From assembly GCF_002197845.1 (NCBI RefSeq), contig NZ_NIDE01000002.1, positions 496,001 to 560,000 on the forward strand: a stretch of 64,000 bases of DNA, in the 5' to 3' direction. A program made the translations under genes and the position numbers. The stretch comes from Fimbriiglobus ruber. GTDB taxonomy: Bacteria > Planctomycetota > Planctomycetia > Gemmatales > Gemmataceae. This document shows positions 43,390 to 53,566 of the stretch, one piece after another. Every line of letters begins with the position of its first letter. Position 1 is the stretch's first letter. A model generated the notes under the pieces. It was not told the DNA's origin and ran no database searches. It was given only the letters and a program-made list of their open reading frames with translations.

Positions 43390-46161
43390 ATGCCCGCCGA
43401 CCGCACCCCCATCGACGCCCAGGCGACCGACGCTCGCGGGTTCCTGATCCTGCCCGTGCGGTCGTTCTCGGCCCTCTACAACCTGTTCTCGCGGACGTAC
43501 TCGTACCGGTGGGACGAGGCCGTCCGGGCCGGCCGCCGGAACGCCCAGGCGATGCGTCGGGACGCCTACCTGGCCGCCCTCGAGCAGGAGCGGGTGCTGC
43601 CCCTGACCCGGTGGCCGTGGGAAGTTGAAGCCGACCCCGACGACATCGACCTGTCGAACCCCAAGGATCCGTACTCCGAAGACCGGGACCACGTCCGCCG
43701 ACTTCTTCAGGCTCTCTGCCGCCGGACCCCCAGTTTCTCGCAACTCATCACCGCCCTCGGGTCGGCCGTCTTCTTCGGCCGGTCCGGCGCCCAACTGGCG
43801 TGGACGCAAGACACGGTTGCGGGCGAGCCCCGGTGGGTCGTCTGGGCGTGGGAGCCGGTCCACGGGGACGCCATTTAGTACGACTGGGACGGCACCCCCG
43901 GCATCACCATCCGCCCCGGCGACACCGCCGCGTTCCCGCCCGACGACGTGAAACTGTGGGATGGCGGCACCCTCCTGGCGATGCTTCGCCGGCCCCACCT
44001 CCGTCAGCGATTCATTCTTCATGCGCACAAGCGGGAAGCGGCCGACTACTGGCAACCCGAGATGGCCGGGCGGTCCCACGGGGTGGGTTTGCGGGACTAC
44101 GTGTACTGGGCTTGGTGGTTGCGGGACGAGATGTTGTCGTGGTTGACCGACTACATGGAGAAAGTCGGCAGCATGGGTCTGCTCCTCTTCTACTACGAGG
44201 ATGGCAACCCGGCCGCTGAGGCCGCGGCCAAGCAGGCGGCCGCCGATGCCCGGGGCAAGAGTGCCCTCGCCGTCCCCGTCCCCCGCGGGCGGGACAAGGA
44301 CGCCGCCAAGGTCGAGGTCATCGCCGCCCAGACGGCCGGCGCCCAGTTCCTCGTTGACATGGTCGACCGGTACTTCGAGCGGCACATCGAGCGGCTGTAC
44401 GTCGGCCAGTCCCTCTCCGCCGGGACCGAGGGGAGTGGGCTCGGCGGGGAGGGCGTTGCCGCCCTGCACGCGGACACCAAGTTCAACCTGCTCGCGTGGG
44501 ACGCCGACAACTTGGGCGAGACCCTGACCCGGGATCTCGTCGGCGTCCTCCAGCACCTGAACTTCCGCGGCGTGCGGTGGCGGTACCGGTGGGCGTTCCG
44601 GCTGCCCGATCCGGACGCCAGGGACAAGCTCGACGCACTCGTCAAAGCGGCCAACCTGCCCGGGGCCAAGCTGACGTTTCAGGCCGACGAGGTGCGGGCG
44701 TTGGTCGGGCTGACTAAACCTGGGCCGGGGGACGAGGTGGTTGGGGGGGACGGCCCGGCGGCGAGGGGCGCCCCGTTGGGATATGCCCAAGATTCGCCCC
44801 ACGCTCCGCGGGGCGGTATCGACCTGAAGGGTAAGCACTTCCCCGGCGGCCAGTTCATCCCCCACGGCAGTGGGGTGACGGTGCCGGTCGCAGCCGACCT
44901 GCCCGCCGGGGCAAGTGAGACCAAGATTCTTGTGTACAGCGCCCAACCTGGGTCCGGCGGGCGGAAGTGGAACATTCTGTTGGTCGACAAGCAAGGTGCG
45001 TCGACGCGGGTCAGCGAGGGCAACTTCCCGACCGAGGAGGCGGTCAAAAAATTCGTTGATGCCTATCTCGCCGCGAACGACGACGACGGGACGAAAATCG
45101 TTCCCCTCAAATTACACCAGTGCGACGTCGACAAGGCCGTCGCCGCCGCGCACGCAGAGCACGCCCGGCAGCAGCGCGCCGCTCAGGAACAGGCGGCCAG
45201 GAAGGCGAAGGCGGATGCCGAAAAGGCGGAGGCCGAGCGGATCGCGGCTGCCCAGAAGCAGGCCGCCGACGACATCAAAAAGAAGGAAGCGGAGAAAAAA
45301 CTCTGGGTGCGACCGCGGCAGGAAATGATGCCTGACGGGAGTGTTCGTCCGGTCACCATTCAGCAGCATGATGGCGTCCGCGCCGGTCTTGACAAACCTG
45401 GGGGTTTGGGCGGAAAGGTACTCATCATTGAGAATGGTCAGATTGCCGATCCCGAGAGTAACACGCTGGCCTTGCGCCCGACGAAACAAGAGATCGACCA
45501 GGCCGTCAAGACCAGATTCCTGGAGTTATTGGGCGAGCAGGAGCGAGCGAAGCCGGAGTACATGCTCGGCAAGTTGCAAATGGCCTTGGATATCGCGGGG
45601 TTGATACCCGTTGTTGGCATCCCATTTAATGCGACCAGTGCCGGGATCTCGATCTACCGCGGCGATGTCCTTGGGGCGAGTCTGTCGCTGCTCGCGATGC
45701 TGCCCCTGGCCGGGGACGCGGCGGGCAGTGCGAAGATCGCCAAGACGGGCTTCACGGCCGCGAACGACGCCGCCCGGACGGCGAAGACCGCGGAGCGAAC
45801 GGCCGAGCTGCTGAAGTACGCCGACGACGCCGCGAAGATTGCCAAAGCGCAGGACGAAGCCAGGATCCTCGTCGCGGCGTCCTTGGAAACGGGCTATTTA
45901 CAAGCCACTCAAGTTAAGCAAGCCCTGATGAATGCGGGCCGGACCGCGGACGAAGCCGATGTCATTATCAAGGAGGCAATCGAACTCGGTGCAAAAGGAG
46001 GCAAAGAATACGAATTGGCCAAGGTGTATACGAGCAAAATTCGAGCGGGGCTTTTTGACACCTGGGCAACAATTACTCCCGAAGCCAAACAGCTCGCTAC
46101 CGACTGGGAGGCGACGTTTCTTAAGAAACTAAAAGAAGGTGGCGGTAGCACGGAAATATAA
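43390..46161 (+). pseudogene. Mu-like portal protein (DUF935) fused to coiled coil and pretoxin-like tail, stop-interrupted
   Basis: One frame from the ATG at 43390 is interrupted by TAG at 43876-43878 (VHGDAI, stop, YDWDGTPG) and ends with TAA at 46159. Before and just after the TAG it is a DUF935/Mu gp29-like phage portal protein (YSYRWDEAVRAGRRNAQAMR; VGLRDYVYWAWWLRDEMLSW; AALHADTKFNLLAWDADNLG). From about 44800 come KGKHFPGGQFIPHG, an alanine/glutamate coiled coil (45130-45310), and a hydrophobic DIAGLIPVVGIPFNATSAGI segment like the pretoxin domains of polymorphic toxins. Two likely products, 43390-43878 and 43948-46161, could be translated separately. Prophage-derived. Confidence 0.75.
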
Positions 46162-46218
46162 ATAAACACGCCAGTAAATCTGACTCGTGGAGGGCAAGCG
46201 ATCGACGACGCAACACTC

Positions 46219-46659
46219 GTGGCGCTCAGTGAGCTTCGAAATGCCGAGAACTCGGTTTCTGTGACGGAAAAGGGTGCGCAGCTATTTGTCCGTGGGACTG
46301 AGGCCGAGGTAAAGCAGGTGATGAATCTTAAGCAGAAATATAAGGACGAATTCGGTGAGTTGGTTGAGCTCATCCACACGCACCCCGGGATCCGAAATGT
46401 CGTGCCCTCGCTCCCCGATCTCGAACGAAATTTACCCGTCACGATCCTCGCCCGAGGTGATACCGCAGGAGCAGTAACGAAAATAACCTATTCTGTCGCC
46501 GAAGTCAAACACCTCAGAGAGTTACATAAAGGCGGATTGCCAGACGATACGCGCCGGTTTTACAATGCGTTGGTCGAGATTCTAGCCAGCCGTAACATAA
46601 AGCCACCGGACGCCATGCTCGCGGAGATGAGCGCGTTGGGGATGGCGTTACCAAAGTAA
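46219..46659 (+). CDS. JAB/MPN-like fragment downstream of the portal fusion
   Basis: 146 codons from a GTG, in the same frame as the preceding gene and open back to its TAA (INTPVNLTRGGQAIDDATL). LVELIHTHPGIRNVVPSLPD has the HxHP...SxxD layout of JAB metallo-isopeptidases, with one residue more than the strict spacing. No ribosome binding site fits the GTG, so it probably was the C-terminal domain of the upstream fusion. Enzyme activity is unproven. Confidence 0.5.
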   Translation: MALSELRNAENSVSVTEKGAQLFVRGTEAEVKQVMNLKQKYKDEFGELVELIHTHPGIRNVVPSLPDLERNLPVTILARGDTAGAVTKITYSVAEVKHLRELHKGGLPDDTRRFYNALVEILASRNIKPPDAMLAEMSALGMALPK

Positions 46660-46822
46660 ATTACTGGTGTTCGTGCTGTGCACCTGACAATGTCGGAGTT
46701 ACTATTGCCAATTTTTACGAACGAACGATTTTAGTCGTGCCGTTACTGTTAAACGTCGCACGTCGACGATTTACCATGTATGGAAAATAGTAATTTGAAT
46801 TTAAACGTATAATGTGTAAATA

Positions 46823-47092
46823 ATGACTGCGTATGAATATCTTAGCCAAAGCTCGTCGACTCCCGTTTGTTATACTTTCTTGTGGCAAGGAATTATGCAC
46901 GAATGGGCTCCGGATTCCCAATGCGTCATGGTCCGGAAAATTCGCGACCCGGAATTGGCACGGGCCTGCCACGACTATTTGGTCAGTGTCGGGGCCAACT
47001 TTGATTCGATGGGGCCGTTGCGCGAGTGGGCCGCGCGCCATTCTTGGATCGAAGGCGAAGACTTGCCGGATCTCACACAGGATGATGACTGA
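46823..47092 (+). CDS. Small acidic hypothetical protein, possible immunity gene
   Basis: 89 residues, ATG at 46823, starting TAYEYLSQSSSTPVCYTFLW and ending DLPDLTQDDD. The surrounding DNA (46660-46860) is clearly richer in A and T than the rest of the window. Its place after a toxin-like gene suggests an immunity protein, but that is inference only; family not recognised. Confidence 0.45.
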   Translation: MTAYEYLSQSSSTPVCYTFLWQGIMHEWAPDSQCVMVRKIRDPELARACHDYLVSVGANFDSMGPLREWAARHSWIEGEDLPDLTQDDD

Positions 47093-47256
47093 CCCGTTTC
47101 GCGACCGGCTGACGACTCGCCCCATTCTTGCGGAGCGCCGTTCCCTCTGCGGAGCGATTGGCGTCCCTTCTCCGGCCGCACCTCCGTAAGCGATTTCTTC
47201 TCCACGGCCTGGGTCTCCGCGACGACGTCGATTAAGGCGGACTCGGCGGGTCGGGC

Positions 47257-47475
47257 GTGGCGGCCCTGCACGCGGACACCAAGTTCAACCTGCTCGCGTG
47301 GGACGCTGACAACCTGGGCGAGACCCTCACCCGCGACCTCGTCGGCGTCCTCCAGCACCTGAACTTCCGGGACGCCCGCTGGCGATACCGGTGGGCCTTC
47401 CGGCTGCCCGACCCGGACGCCAGGGAGAAGCTCGATTCACTCGTGAAGGCGGCCCACCTGCCGGGGCCAAGCTGA
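47257..47475 (+). pseudogene. Portal protein fragment (middle part)
   Basis: VAALHADTKFNLLAWDADNL through FRLPDPDAREKLDSLVKAAH is nearly identical to 44455-44660 of the DUF935 gene. No start or continuation. A remnant of a second portal gene copy. Confidence 0.85.
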
Positions 47476-47732
47476 CGTTCAAAGCAGGCGAAGTGCGGCA
47501 ATAAAATCGTCCTTGATGAAGATCGCAAAAGAAGCCAATACAGTGACTGGTGCCGACAGAAGCCGAATCTGCTCGGAGAGATCCTCGCCGCCATGCCCGA
47601 TCCCGAAGAATAGTCCCGCCCAGGACGAGTACGACCGCTACCACCTTTCGGGCTGCACCGACGTAAGGCCGGTCGGCCTACATCTCTCGTCTGATTCCCG
47701 CCCCGCCCCCCGGTTAGCCGGCGGGTAGCCGC

Positions 47733-47812
47733 CCGCTGGGACGGAGGCCGTCCGGGCCGACCGCCGGAACGCCCAGGCCATGCGCCGCGCCGCCTATCTC
47801 GCCGCGCTCGAG
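47733..47812 (+). pseudogene. Portal protein fragment (N-terminal part)
   Basis: The stretch encodes WDEAVRADRRNAQAMRRAAY-LAALES (frame broken at its start), matching 43511-43590. It lies downstream of the fragment at 47257, i.e. in the reverse of the normal order. Confidence 0.7.
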
Positions 47813-47880
47813 TCGGCCGTCGCGACGGCGTCATCACGTACACGACCGATCTGCTCCAGTCGTGAATTCCATACCCGCAA

Positions 47881-48321
47881 CTACCGCGGCACCAGCTCGA
47901 TGGCGGTGCCGGCCGTCGCGAGCGGGATGTCGAGGCGTACTCGACCGGACCTCGGCGGGAGCGTCACTTTCAAGATCGACTTAGTATTGTAAGTCTCGGG
48001 TAAAAATTGATCCGACAGCTCCGCGGGCCGGCCGGTGGAATCGAACATATTCGGGACCGTTTTCCCATTCTTTCGCAGAGCCGTCACCTCGACCCGGTAC
48101 GTCCCACCCGCGTAAGGACCCTTCTCACTCGGGACCGTATAGTGGCCGTCCGTTACATTGCCGCCGGTGGACGGGCCGGCGGTGCCATCGACCGGCGTGA
48201 AAATGATCGTCCCGTTCGTAACGGGTTGGTCGCCGAACGTCACCTGCCCCTGGATCGGGACGGGGGTCGGGCCGGATGGTCCGCACCCGGCGGCGACGAG
48301 TAGGACCGCCAGGGCGAGCAT
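47881..48321 (-). CDS. Carboxypeptidase-regulatory-like lipoprotein
   Basis: 146 residues from the ATG at 48321 (an ATG at 48348 is also in frame and would overlap the upstream gene). LALAVLLVAAGC is a lipoprotein signal with the acylated cysteine. The rest is a beta-sandwich (VPIQGQVTFGDQPVTNGTII; HYTVPSEKGPYAGGTYRVEV) like the small transthyretin-fold lipoproteins that follow DUF1559 genes in planctomycetes. Function unknown; probably surface-anchored. Confidence 0.85.
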   Translation of the reverse strand: MLALAVLLVAAGCGPSGPTPVPIQGQVTFGDQPVTNGTIIFTPVDGTAGPSTGGNVTDGHYTVPSEKGPYAGGTYRVEVTALRKNGKTVPNMFDSTGRPAELSDQFLPETYNTKSILKVTLPPRSGRVRLDIPLATAGTAIELVPR

Positions 48322-48331
48322 CCGGCCGCGG

Positions 48332-49303
48332 CTAGAAGGCGCTGCCATCGATCACCTCCCCGCCGTTGATGCTGCCGAGGGCTTGCCAGTTGGCGAGGGC
48401 CACGCTGTCGCTCACGAACCGGACCGACCCGTCGACCAGGCCGATGTTCACCCCGCCGGTATGGTACGAGCGGGCTGTGTAAATTTCTCCGGCCCAGGTC
48501 GTGCTGGTGCCGGCACACGGGGCGTTCCGCTTCGGCTGGTTCGACGTGTCGCCGCAGTAGTTGTAAGTGGTGTTCGCCACCACGCTCCAGACGGAGTCGG
48601 GGATGTTCGAGTCGGGCGTGCGGGCGTGCGAATACTGTGCCCCCCAGCAGTCCCACCAGACGCCCCGCTGGTCGTACAGGCCGGACGGCCCGGTCAGCAC
48701 CTCCGAGACGGCGGCCGAATTGGAGGTTCCGTCGATCACGTCCGCGATCCGGCGGGTGACGTTGTAGTTGAACAGGGTCAACTTGCTCGACGGGTTCTTG
48801 GCCGAGGCCGGCTCGTAGGTATAGTTGGCGTCGCTGCTGACCATGCCGCCGTCGGCACTGAAGCACCCGACGACGTTCGAGCGACTGCCGCCGGTCGCGT
48901 AGACGTCCGTCGCGGACGTGTCGGACGGGCAGATGTACGTCGGCATTTTGGTCGCGAACGCCGCCGCGTTCTGGGTGACCGTGTTGTTCGCGAAGATCGG
49001 GTTGATGCTTGTGAAGAGGGCGGTCTGTTCGAGGTACGGGAGCAAGGTCGTCATCCAGGTATACCGGGTCGCCATGTTGGTCGGGCCGACCACCCCGGTG
49101 GGAAACTGGGCCAGGACGGAATGGTAATTCTGCAGGCCGAGCGATACCTGCTTCAGGTTGTTTTGACACCGGGCCCGGGCGGCCGCTTCGCGGACCTTTT
49201 GCACGGCGGGTAGGAGTAACCCGATCAGGATGGCGATGATCGCGATCACCACCAGCAGCTCGATCAGCGTGAACGCGCGGTGACACGGCCGACTGGTTTT
49301 CAT
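48332..49303 (-). CDS. DUF1559 pilin-like exported protein
   Basis: 323 residues. KTSRPCHRAFTLIELLVVIA is a type IV prepilin-like leader with cleavage expected before the phenylalanine, glutamate at +5 of the mature form, and AILIGLLLPAVQKVREAAAR as the helix. The DUF1559 domain ends with GGVNIGLVDGSVRFVSDSVA. Planctomycetes encode dozens of these; they are thought to be pseudopilin-like surface proteins. Followed immediately by the lipoprotein gene. Bases 49304-49770 hold its upstream region and no supported gene. Confidence 0.93.
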   Translation of the reverse strand: MKTSRPCHRAFTLIELLVVIAIIAILIGLLLPAVQKVREAAARARCQNNLKQVSLGLQNYHSVLAQFPTGVVGPTNMATRYTWMTTLLPYLEQTALFTSINPIFANNTVTQNAAAFATKMPTYICPSDTSATDVYATGGSRSNVVGCFSADGGMVSSDANYTYEPASAKNPSSKLTLFNYNVTRRIADVIDGTSNSAAVSEVLTGPSGLYDQRGVWWDCWGAQYSHARTPDSNIPDSVWSVVANTTYNYCGDTSNQPKRNAPCAGTSTTWAGEIYTARSYHTGGVNIGLVDGSVRFVSDSVALANWQALGSINGGEVIDGSAF

Positions 49304-49770
49304 GTGAGAAGTCTCCGGAGACGAGAAAAGAACGGAGGTCGTCCGGCAATGAGGGCAATCGAGCTTAAACGACTGGCGCGGGCCGGGCAACGACGCGACT
49401 ATTAATTAATTCCGATGCCGACCCCGCCCGGCGGTCGCGAAGGAGAACTGACGCCCGCGGTTCGAGCGGACGATCCTCTGCGGCTTACATCGAAGACGGC
49501 AGTCGCGCCACGGTTTGCGCGTGGAGTAGCCGGATTTTGCCGGAAATAACTGGAGTCCGCAACTTTCCCAGAATCCACGGCAATAGGGGCGTGGAACTGG
49601 AGTGGCGGCAAGTCGAATCAAGACAACAAATTATCACAGCCGGGCAGGATTCTCATTAAACCCGAGCGCGAACCGCGCGGTCCCCGGGGTGGATCTTCGC
49701 GTGAAGGTGTTGGCTAGTGTGGGGCGGCGGGTGTTATGCTGCAATGCGTACCCGCTCCACGGAGGCGACC

Positions 49771-51522
49771 ATGCGAATGACCTTACCTACCCTCCTGGCC
49801 GTATTCACTCTTTCCATCCCGGCGTGTGGCGGGTCGAATGCCATCCCGGACGATGTGATCCGCGTCACCGCGTCGTACCCCGGAGCAAACGCCCGCGTCG
49901 TCGCGGACACGGTCGCGGCTCCAATCGAGCAGCAAGTCAACGGGGTCAAGGACGTGACCGGCTTGGAGTCCGAGTCCCGTGCCGACGGCAGTTACACGCT
50001 GACCGTGCGATTCACTCCCAGGACGGACCTCGATATGGCCCTGGTCCTCGTCCAAAATCGAGTCGCCCTGGCTAACCCAATACTGCCCGAGGCAGTCCGT
50101 CAATCTGGTGTCACGGTCTGCAAAGCCCCCGACGGACCGCCCGCATTCTGGGTCGCCGTCACCAGCCCGGGCGGGCGGTACGACGAACGGTATCTCGCGA
50201 ACTACGCCCGTATCAACCTCGTGGACGAATTCGCCCGACTCCGCGGCGCCACAAACGCACGCACTGTTGGAGCGGGTGAGGGGAAAATTCGGATGTGGCT
50301 CGACCCGGAGAAACTGGCCGCGGGTGCGATGACCGCGGCGGACGTGATTCGTCTGATCGAGGAGCAAAACATCAAGGTCTCGACAGGACGGGCTCAGGAC
50401 AAGCCACTCGAGTTTGCTCTGCTGGCACGCGGCAGATTCGTAGACCCTGACCGGCTCCGCGACGTGATTTTGAGAGCCACCCCGAACGGCGAGGTCATCC
50501 GACTCCGCGACGTGGCCCGCTTCGAGGTCGGAATCGGTGACGGGACATTCGCCACCGTCGACGGGTCACCGGCCGCCCTGGTCGCGGTGACGGCGTGGCG
50601 TGGGATTACGACTGCGGCGGAAGTCGGCAAGGTCGTCGATCAACTCGCGAAGCGAGCCCCGGAAGACGTGCGCATGGAAGTGGTCGCCGACGTGCCGGCG
50701 GACGACAGTCTGGTCGTGAACGTGCGGCTGCCCGAATCGGCATCCCGGGAGCGAGTCCAGGGAACGGTCGCCAAGATTTCCAAAGCGGTCCGCGCGCTCA
50801 CCGGCGTCCAGCGCTGCACGGCGTTCGGCGACGACCGCGAGCCGAACGCGGCGACGATCTTCGTGAAGCGGTCGGGGGAGAAGCGCCCGGCGGTCGCGGA
50901 CATTCGCAAGGCCCTTCGCGACGTGCCGGACATTGTTTGCCGGGTGCGCGAGGCGGGGCGGGAACCCCTGCGGTTCGCCCTGTGCGACGCAGGCGACCAG
51001 GGTGCGAAAGCCCTTTGGAAGGCGGCGTCCGCCGTGGTGGAGCGAATGACGGCGGACACGGCGGTGGTGGACGTCGTCTTGGTTGGTAGTACGTCGAGGC
51101 CGGAGGTCCGGTACACCATTGACCAGACAAAACTCAAGGTTTTTGATGTCTCGCTCTCGGACGTGTCGAATACGTTGCGCGTAGCCGTCGGTGTGAGTGA
51201 ACTCAAAGGGGCTACCGAAATCGATCGTACCGTGGTGATCCAGGTGCCCTCTCGCCCAGGAGCTACCCGGGATGATCTGAGCGGGTTTAAAGTGAGGAAC
51301 AAGCAAGGGCAGATGGTCCCACTCTCCGCGGTTACAACCGTTCAGGATGTCGAGGCGGAGTCGGTCGTAGTTCGTGTCAACCTCCACCCGGCGGTGATCC
51401 TAACCACGAACCCGGGTGAAGGCGTATCACCCAAAGAAGCGATCGCCCGCTGTCAGAAACTGATTGAGGAAGCGTTGCCGAAGGGCTATCGAGCGGAGAA
51501 CTTGAGCCGGTCGGGGCGGTAA
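49771..51522 (+). CDS. Lipoprotein made of RND-pump porter domains without membrane helices
   Basis: 583 residues from the ATG at 49771, preceded by GGAGG. TLPTLLAVFTLSIPAC is a lipoprotein signal. The mature part follows the AcrB/MexB porter sequence: IRVTASYPGANARVVADTVA, PIEQQVNGVKDVTGLES, LALVLVQNRVALANPILPEA. Where the first six-helix block should begin, it jumps to the second porter half (LVVNVRLPESASRERVQGTV) and it ends GYRAENLSRSG exactly where helix 7 would start. So it is both halves of the periplasmic domain on one lipid anchor. Not a pump by itself. No membrane-fusion or TolC gene is adjacent. Confidence 0.8.
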   Translation: MRMTLPTLLAVFTLSIPACGGSNAIPDDVIRVTASYPGANARVVADTVAAPIEQQVNGVKDVTGLESESRADGSYTLTVRFTPRTDLDMALVLVQNRVALANPILPEAVRQSGVTVCKAPDGPPAFWVAVTSPGGRYDERYLANYARINLVDEFARLRGATNARTVGAGEGKIRMWLDPEKLAAGAMTAADVIRLIEEQNIKVSTGRAQDKPLEFALLARGRFVDPDRLRDVILRATPNGEVIRLRDVARFEVGIGDGTFATVDGSPAALVAVTAWRGITTAAEVGKVVDQLAKRAPEDVRMEVVADVPADDSLVVNVRLPESASRERVQGTVAKISKAVRALTGVQRCTAFGDDREPNAATIFVKRSGEKRPAVADIRKALRDVPDIVCRVREAGREPLRFALCDAGDQGAKALWKAASAVVERMTADTAVVDVVLVGSTSRPEVRYTIDQTKLKVFDVSLSDVSNTLRVAVGVSELKGATEIDRTVVIQVPSRPGATRDDLSGFKVRNKQGQMVPLSAVTTVQDVEAESVVVRVNLHPAVILTTNPGEGVSPKEAIARCQKLIEEALPKGYRAENLSRSGR

Positions 51523-51567
51523 AGCCTTTGCAGTAGGTGTGTGGCCAGCGCCCGGTGTCACGGAAAT

Positions 51568-51757
51568 GGCGTGGGGTCAGCGTCCGGTGTCCCCGGGCTC
51601 CCGCCCGGGTCTACGTTCGGCCGCCCCGGAGGGGCCGGAAAACCACGAACGAATCGCGGCGCTCTATCCACAGATCTGCGGTGGCTGTTCGCCCCTCCGG
51701 GGCGACCGGACGTAGACCCGAGCGGGAGCCCGGGGACGCCGGACGCTGACCCACGCC
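51568..51757. repeat. Long inverted repeat, second member of the 7929-8100 family
   Basis: Left arm GGCGTGGGGTCAGCGTCCGG onward and right arm ending CCGGACGCTGACCCACGCC are reverse complements over ~70 bp with a few differences. Shares GTCCCCGGGCTCCCGCC and CGGGTCTACGT with the copy at 7929. Confidence 0.85.
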
Positions 51758-51910
51758 CCTGCTCGAACTGCACACCCACACCGCCCGTTTCCTTTCCTGC
51801 ACGCATTCCACGCCCGCGGGGTACTTTCGCCGCCGCCTCAAAGCGTGTTCTATACTCCCCGGTGAATGATCTGACGGCTCGCTGATCGAGTTTGGGGGGA
51901 GGGTCCGCCG

Positions 51911-53551
51911 ATGCGGATGATTATTGCGCCGGAATTTTACCAGCAAATGCTCCAGATGCCGTACCACACGCCGGACTGCTTCGTCCGGCCGGGTGAGTAC
52001 CTGCACCACATGTACATCGACGGGGTCAAATACACCGTCGCCCCGGCCGTGGTCGACTGCCTGACGGACGCCGAGTCCAAGGGCGACGCCGAAGCCATCA
52101 ACCACCTCCGCCTACACAAACTCCACTACGACATGCTGCTGGCGGACGCCGAGCGGTACGGCAGCCTGGACGGCGTCACCCTGCTCGGCGACCCACCGCC
52201 GAACGAGGACGACGCCCCGCCCGCCGGCAACCAGTTCGCCCCTCGCGTCCCGACCGCGTGGGAAGACCTCGGGCTCGGGATGTCGTCCCTGTTCGACATG
52301 ATCCTCCGGGCCCTGTTCAACCGCGGTCAACTCACCGGGGGCGAGATCGCGAACGCCCTTTTGGTCCCGTTCTCGGTCGTTGGCCCGATCCTTCTTCAGA
52401 TGCGCAAGCAGACGCTGGTCGACATTATCGGTCAGAAGGGGTCGAGCGGGGACGCCTCGCTCGTCTACGAGATCAAGCCGCCGAAGGGCACGGCCGCCCT
52501 TCAGGAAGCGCTGGACAAGACGAACTACGTCGGCCCGTGCCCGGTCCCGTTCGCCGATTACGTGGAAAGCGTACTGGCCCAGACGGTCAAAAAGATGATC
52601 GTCACCCGGCGGACCATCCGCAGGGCGTTCGAAGACCTCATCATCACCGACGCCTCGCTGAACGAGATCGGGCCGGCGATCAACTCGGCCGCCAGCATCT
52701 TTTTCTTCGGCTACCCGGGCAACGGGAAGACGAGTGTGGCCGAGCGGATCACCCGGCTCATGGGGGACACCGTGTACGTCCCGTACGCGATTGAGGCGAA
52801 CGGGCAGATCATCAAGGTGTACGACCAGATCCTGCACACCCCGATCAAGGAGGACGCCCCGCTCGACGGCTTCGACGGGTTGCTCAAGAAGGGGGGCGAC
52901 TTCGACCGCCGGTTCATCAAGATCAAGCGGCCGACGATCGTGGTCGGGGGCGAGTTGGTGATGCCGATGCTCGACCTGAAGTACAACCCGATCGGCAAGT
53001 TCTACGAGGCCCCGTTGCAGATGAAGGCGAACGGCGGGATCTTCATGATCGACGACTTCGGCCGCCAGCAGCTCCGCCCGATGGACCTGCTTAACCGGTG
53101 GATCGTCCCGCTGGAGAAGAAGTACGACTACCTGACCACGATCACGGGGACGAAGATCGAGGTGCCGTTCGACCAGATCCTGATCTTCTCGACCAACCTC
53201 GACCCCACGCAGCTCGCGGACGAGGCGTTCCTCCGGCGGATCAAGTTCAAGATCGAGATCCGCGACCCGGACGAGGGCCAGTACCGCCAGATCTGGGAAC
53301 TCGTGTGCAACGGCCGGAAGGTCGAGCACGACCCCCGGGGCGTCGACTACCTGATCGACAAGTGGTACCGCCCGATCAAACGGCCGTTCCGCATGTGCCA
53401 GCCGCGGGACATCCTGGACCAGATGATCTCGATCGCCAAGTACAACATGGAGCGGGTGAACTTCAGCCCCGACTTGATCGACGCCGCCTGCGAGACTTAC
53501 TTCATCAGCACCGAGAAGCGGGACTTCGGGGCCAAGGTCCGACTGGAGTAG
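51911..53551 (+). CDS. AAA-type ATPase with planctomycete-specific N-terminal domain
   Basis: 546 residues. Walker A GYPGNGKTS near residue 268 and Walker B GGIFMIDDFG near residue 376, sensor-like ILIFSTNLDPTQLADEAFLR near residue 420, and an arginine-finger FLRRIKFKIE. The first 250 residues include a region with LTGGEIANALLVPFSVVGPI, a winged-helix-like segment. Similar proteins are widespread in planctomycetes as uncharacterised ATP-binding proteins. Cytoplasmic; partner unknown. A decayed C-terminal fragment of a second copy is at 54609. Confidence 0.85.
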   Translation: MRMIIAPEFYQQMLQMPYHTPDCFVRPGEYLHHMYIDGVKYTVAPAVVDCLTDAESKGDAEAINHLRLHKLHYDMLLADAERYGSLDGVTLLGDPPPNEDDAPPAGNQFAPRVPTAWEDLGLGMSSLFDMILRALFNRGQLTGGEIANALLVPFSVVGPILLQMRKQTLVDIIGQKGSSGDASLVYEIKPPKGTAALQEALDKTNYVGPCPVPFADYVESVLAQTVKKMIVTRRTIRRAFEDLIITDASLNEIGPAINSAASIFFFGYPGNGKTSVAERITRLMGDTVYVPYAIEANGQIIKVYDQILHTPIKEDAPLDGFDGLLKKGGDFDRRFIKIKRPTIVVGGELVMPMLDLKYNPIGKFYEAPLQMKANGGIFMIDDFGRQQLRPMDLLNRWIVPLEKKYDYLTTITGTKIEVPFDQILIFSTNLDPTQLADEAFLRRIKFKIEIRDPDEGQYRQIWELVCNGRKVEHDPRGVDYLIDKWYRPIKRPFRMCQPRDILDQMISIAKYNMERVNFSPDLIDAACETYFISTEKRDFGAKVRLE

Positions 53552-53566
53552 TTCCGTGCGGGAAGG

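Noticed and set aside
49402-49621. Small open frames upstream of the RND-like gene
   Set aside because: They overlap each other on both strands, have no ribosome sites and look like promoter-region noise.
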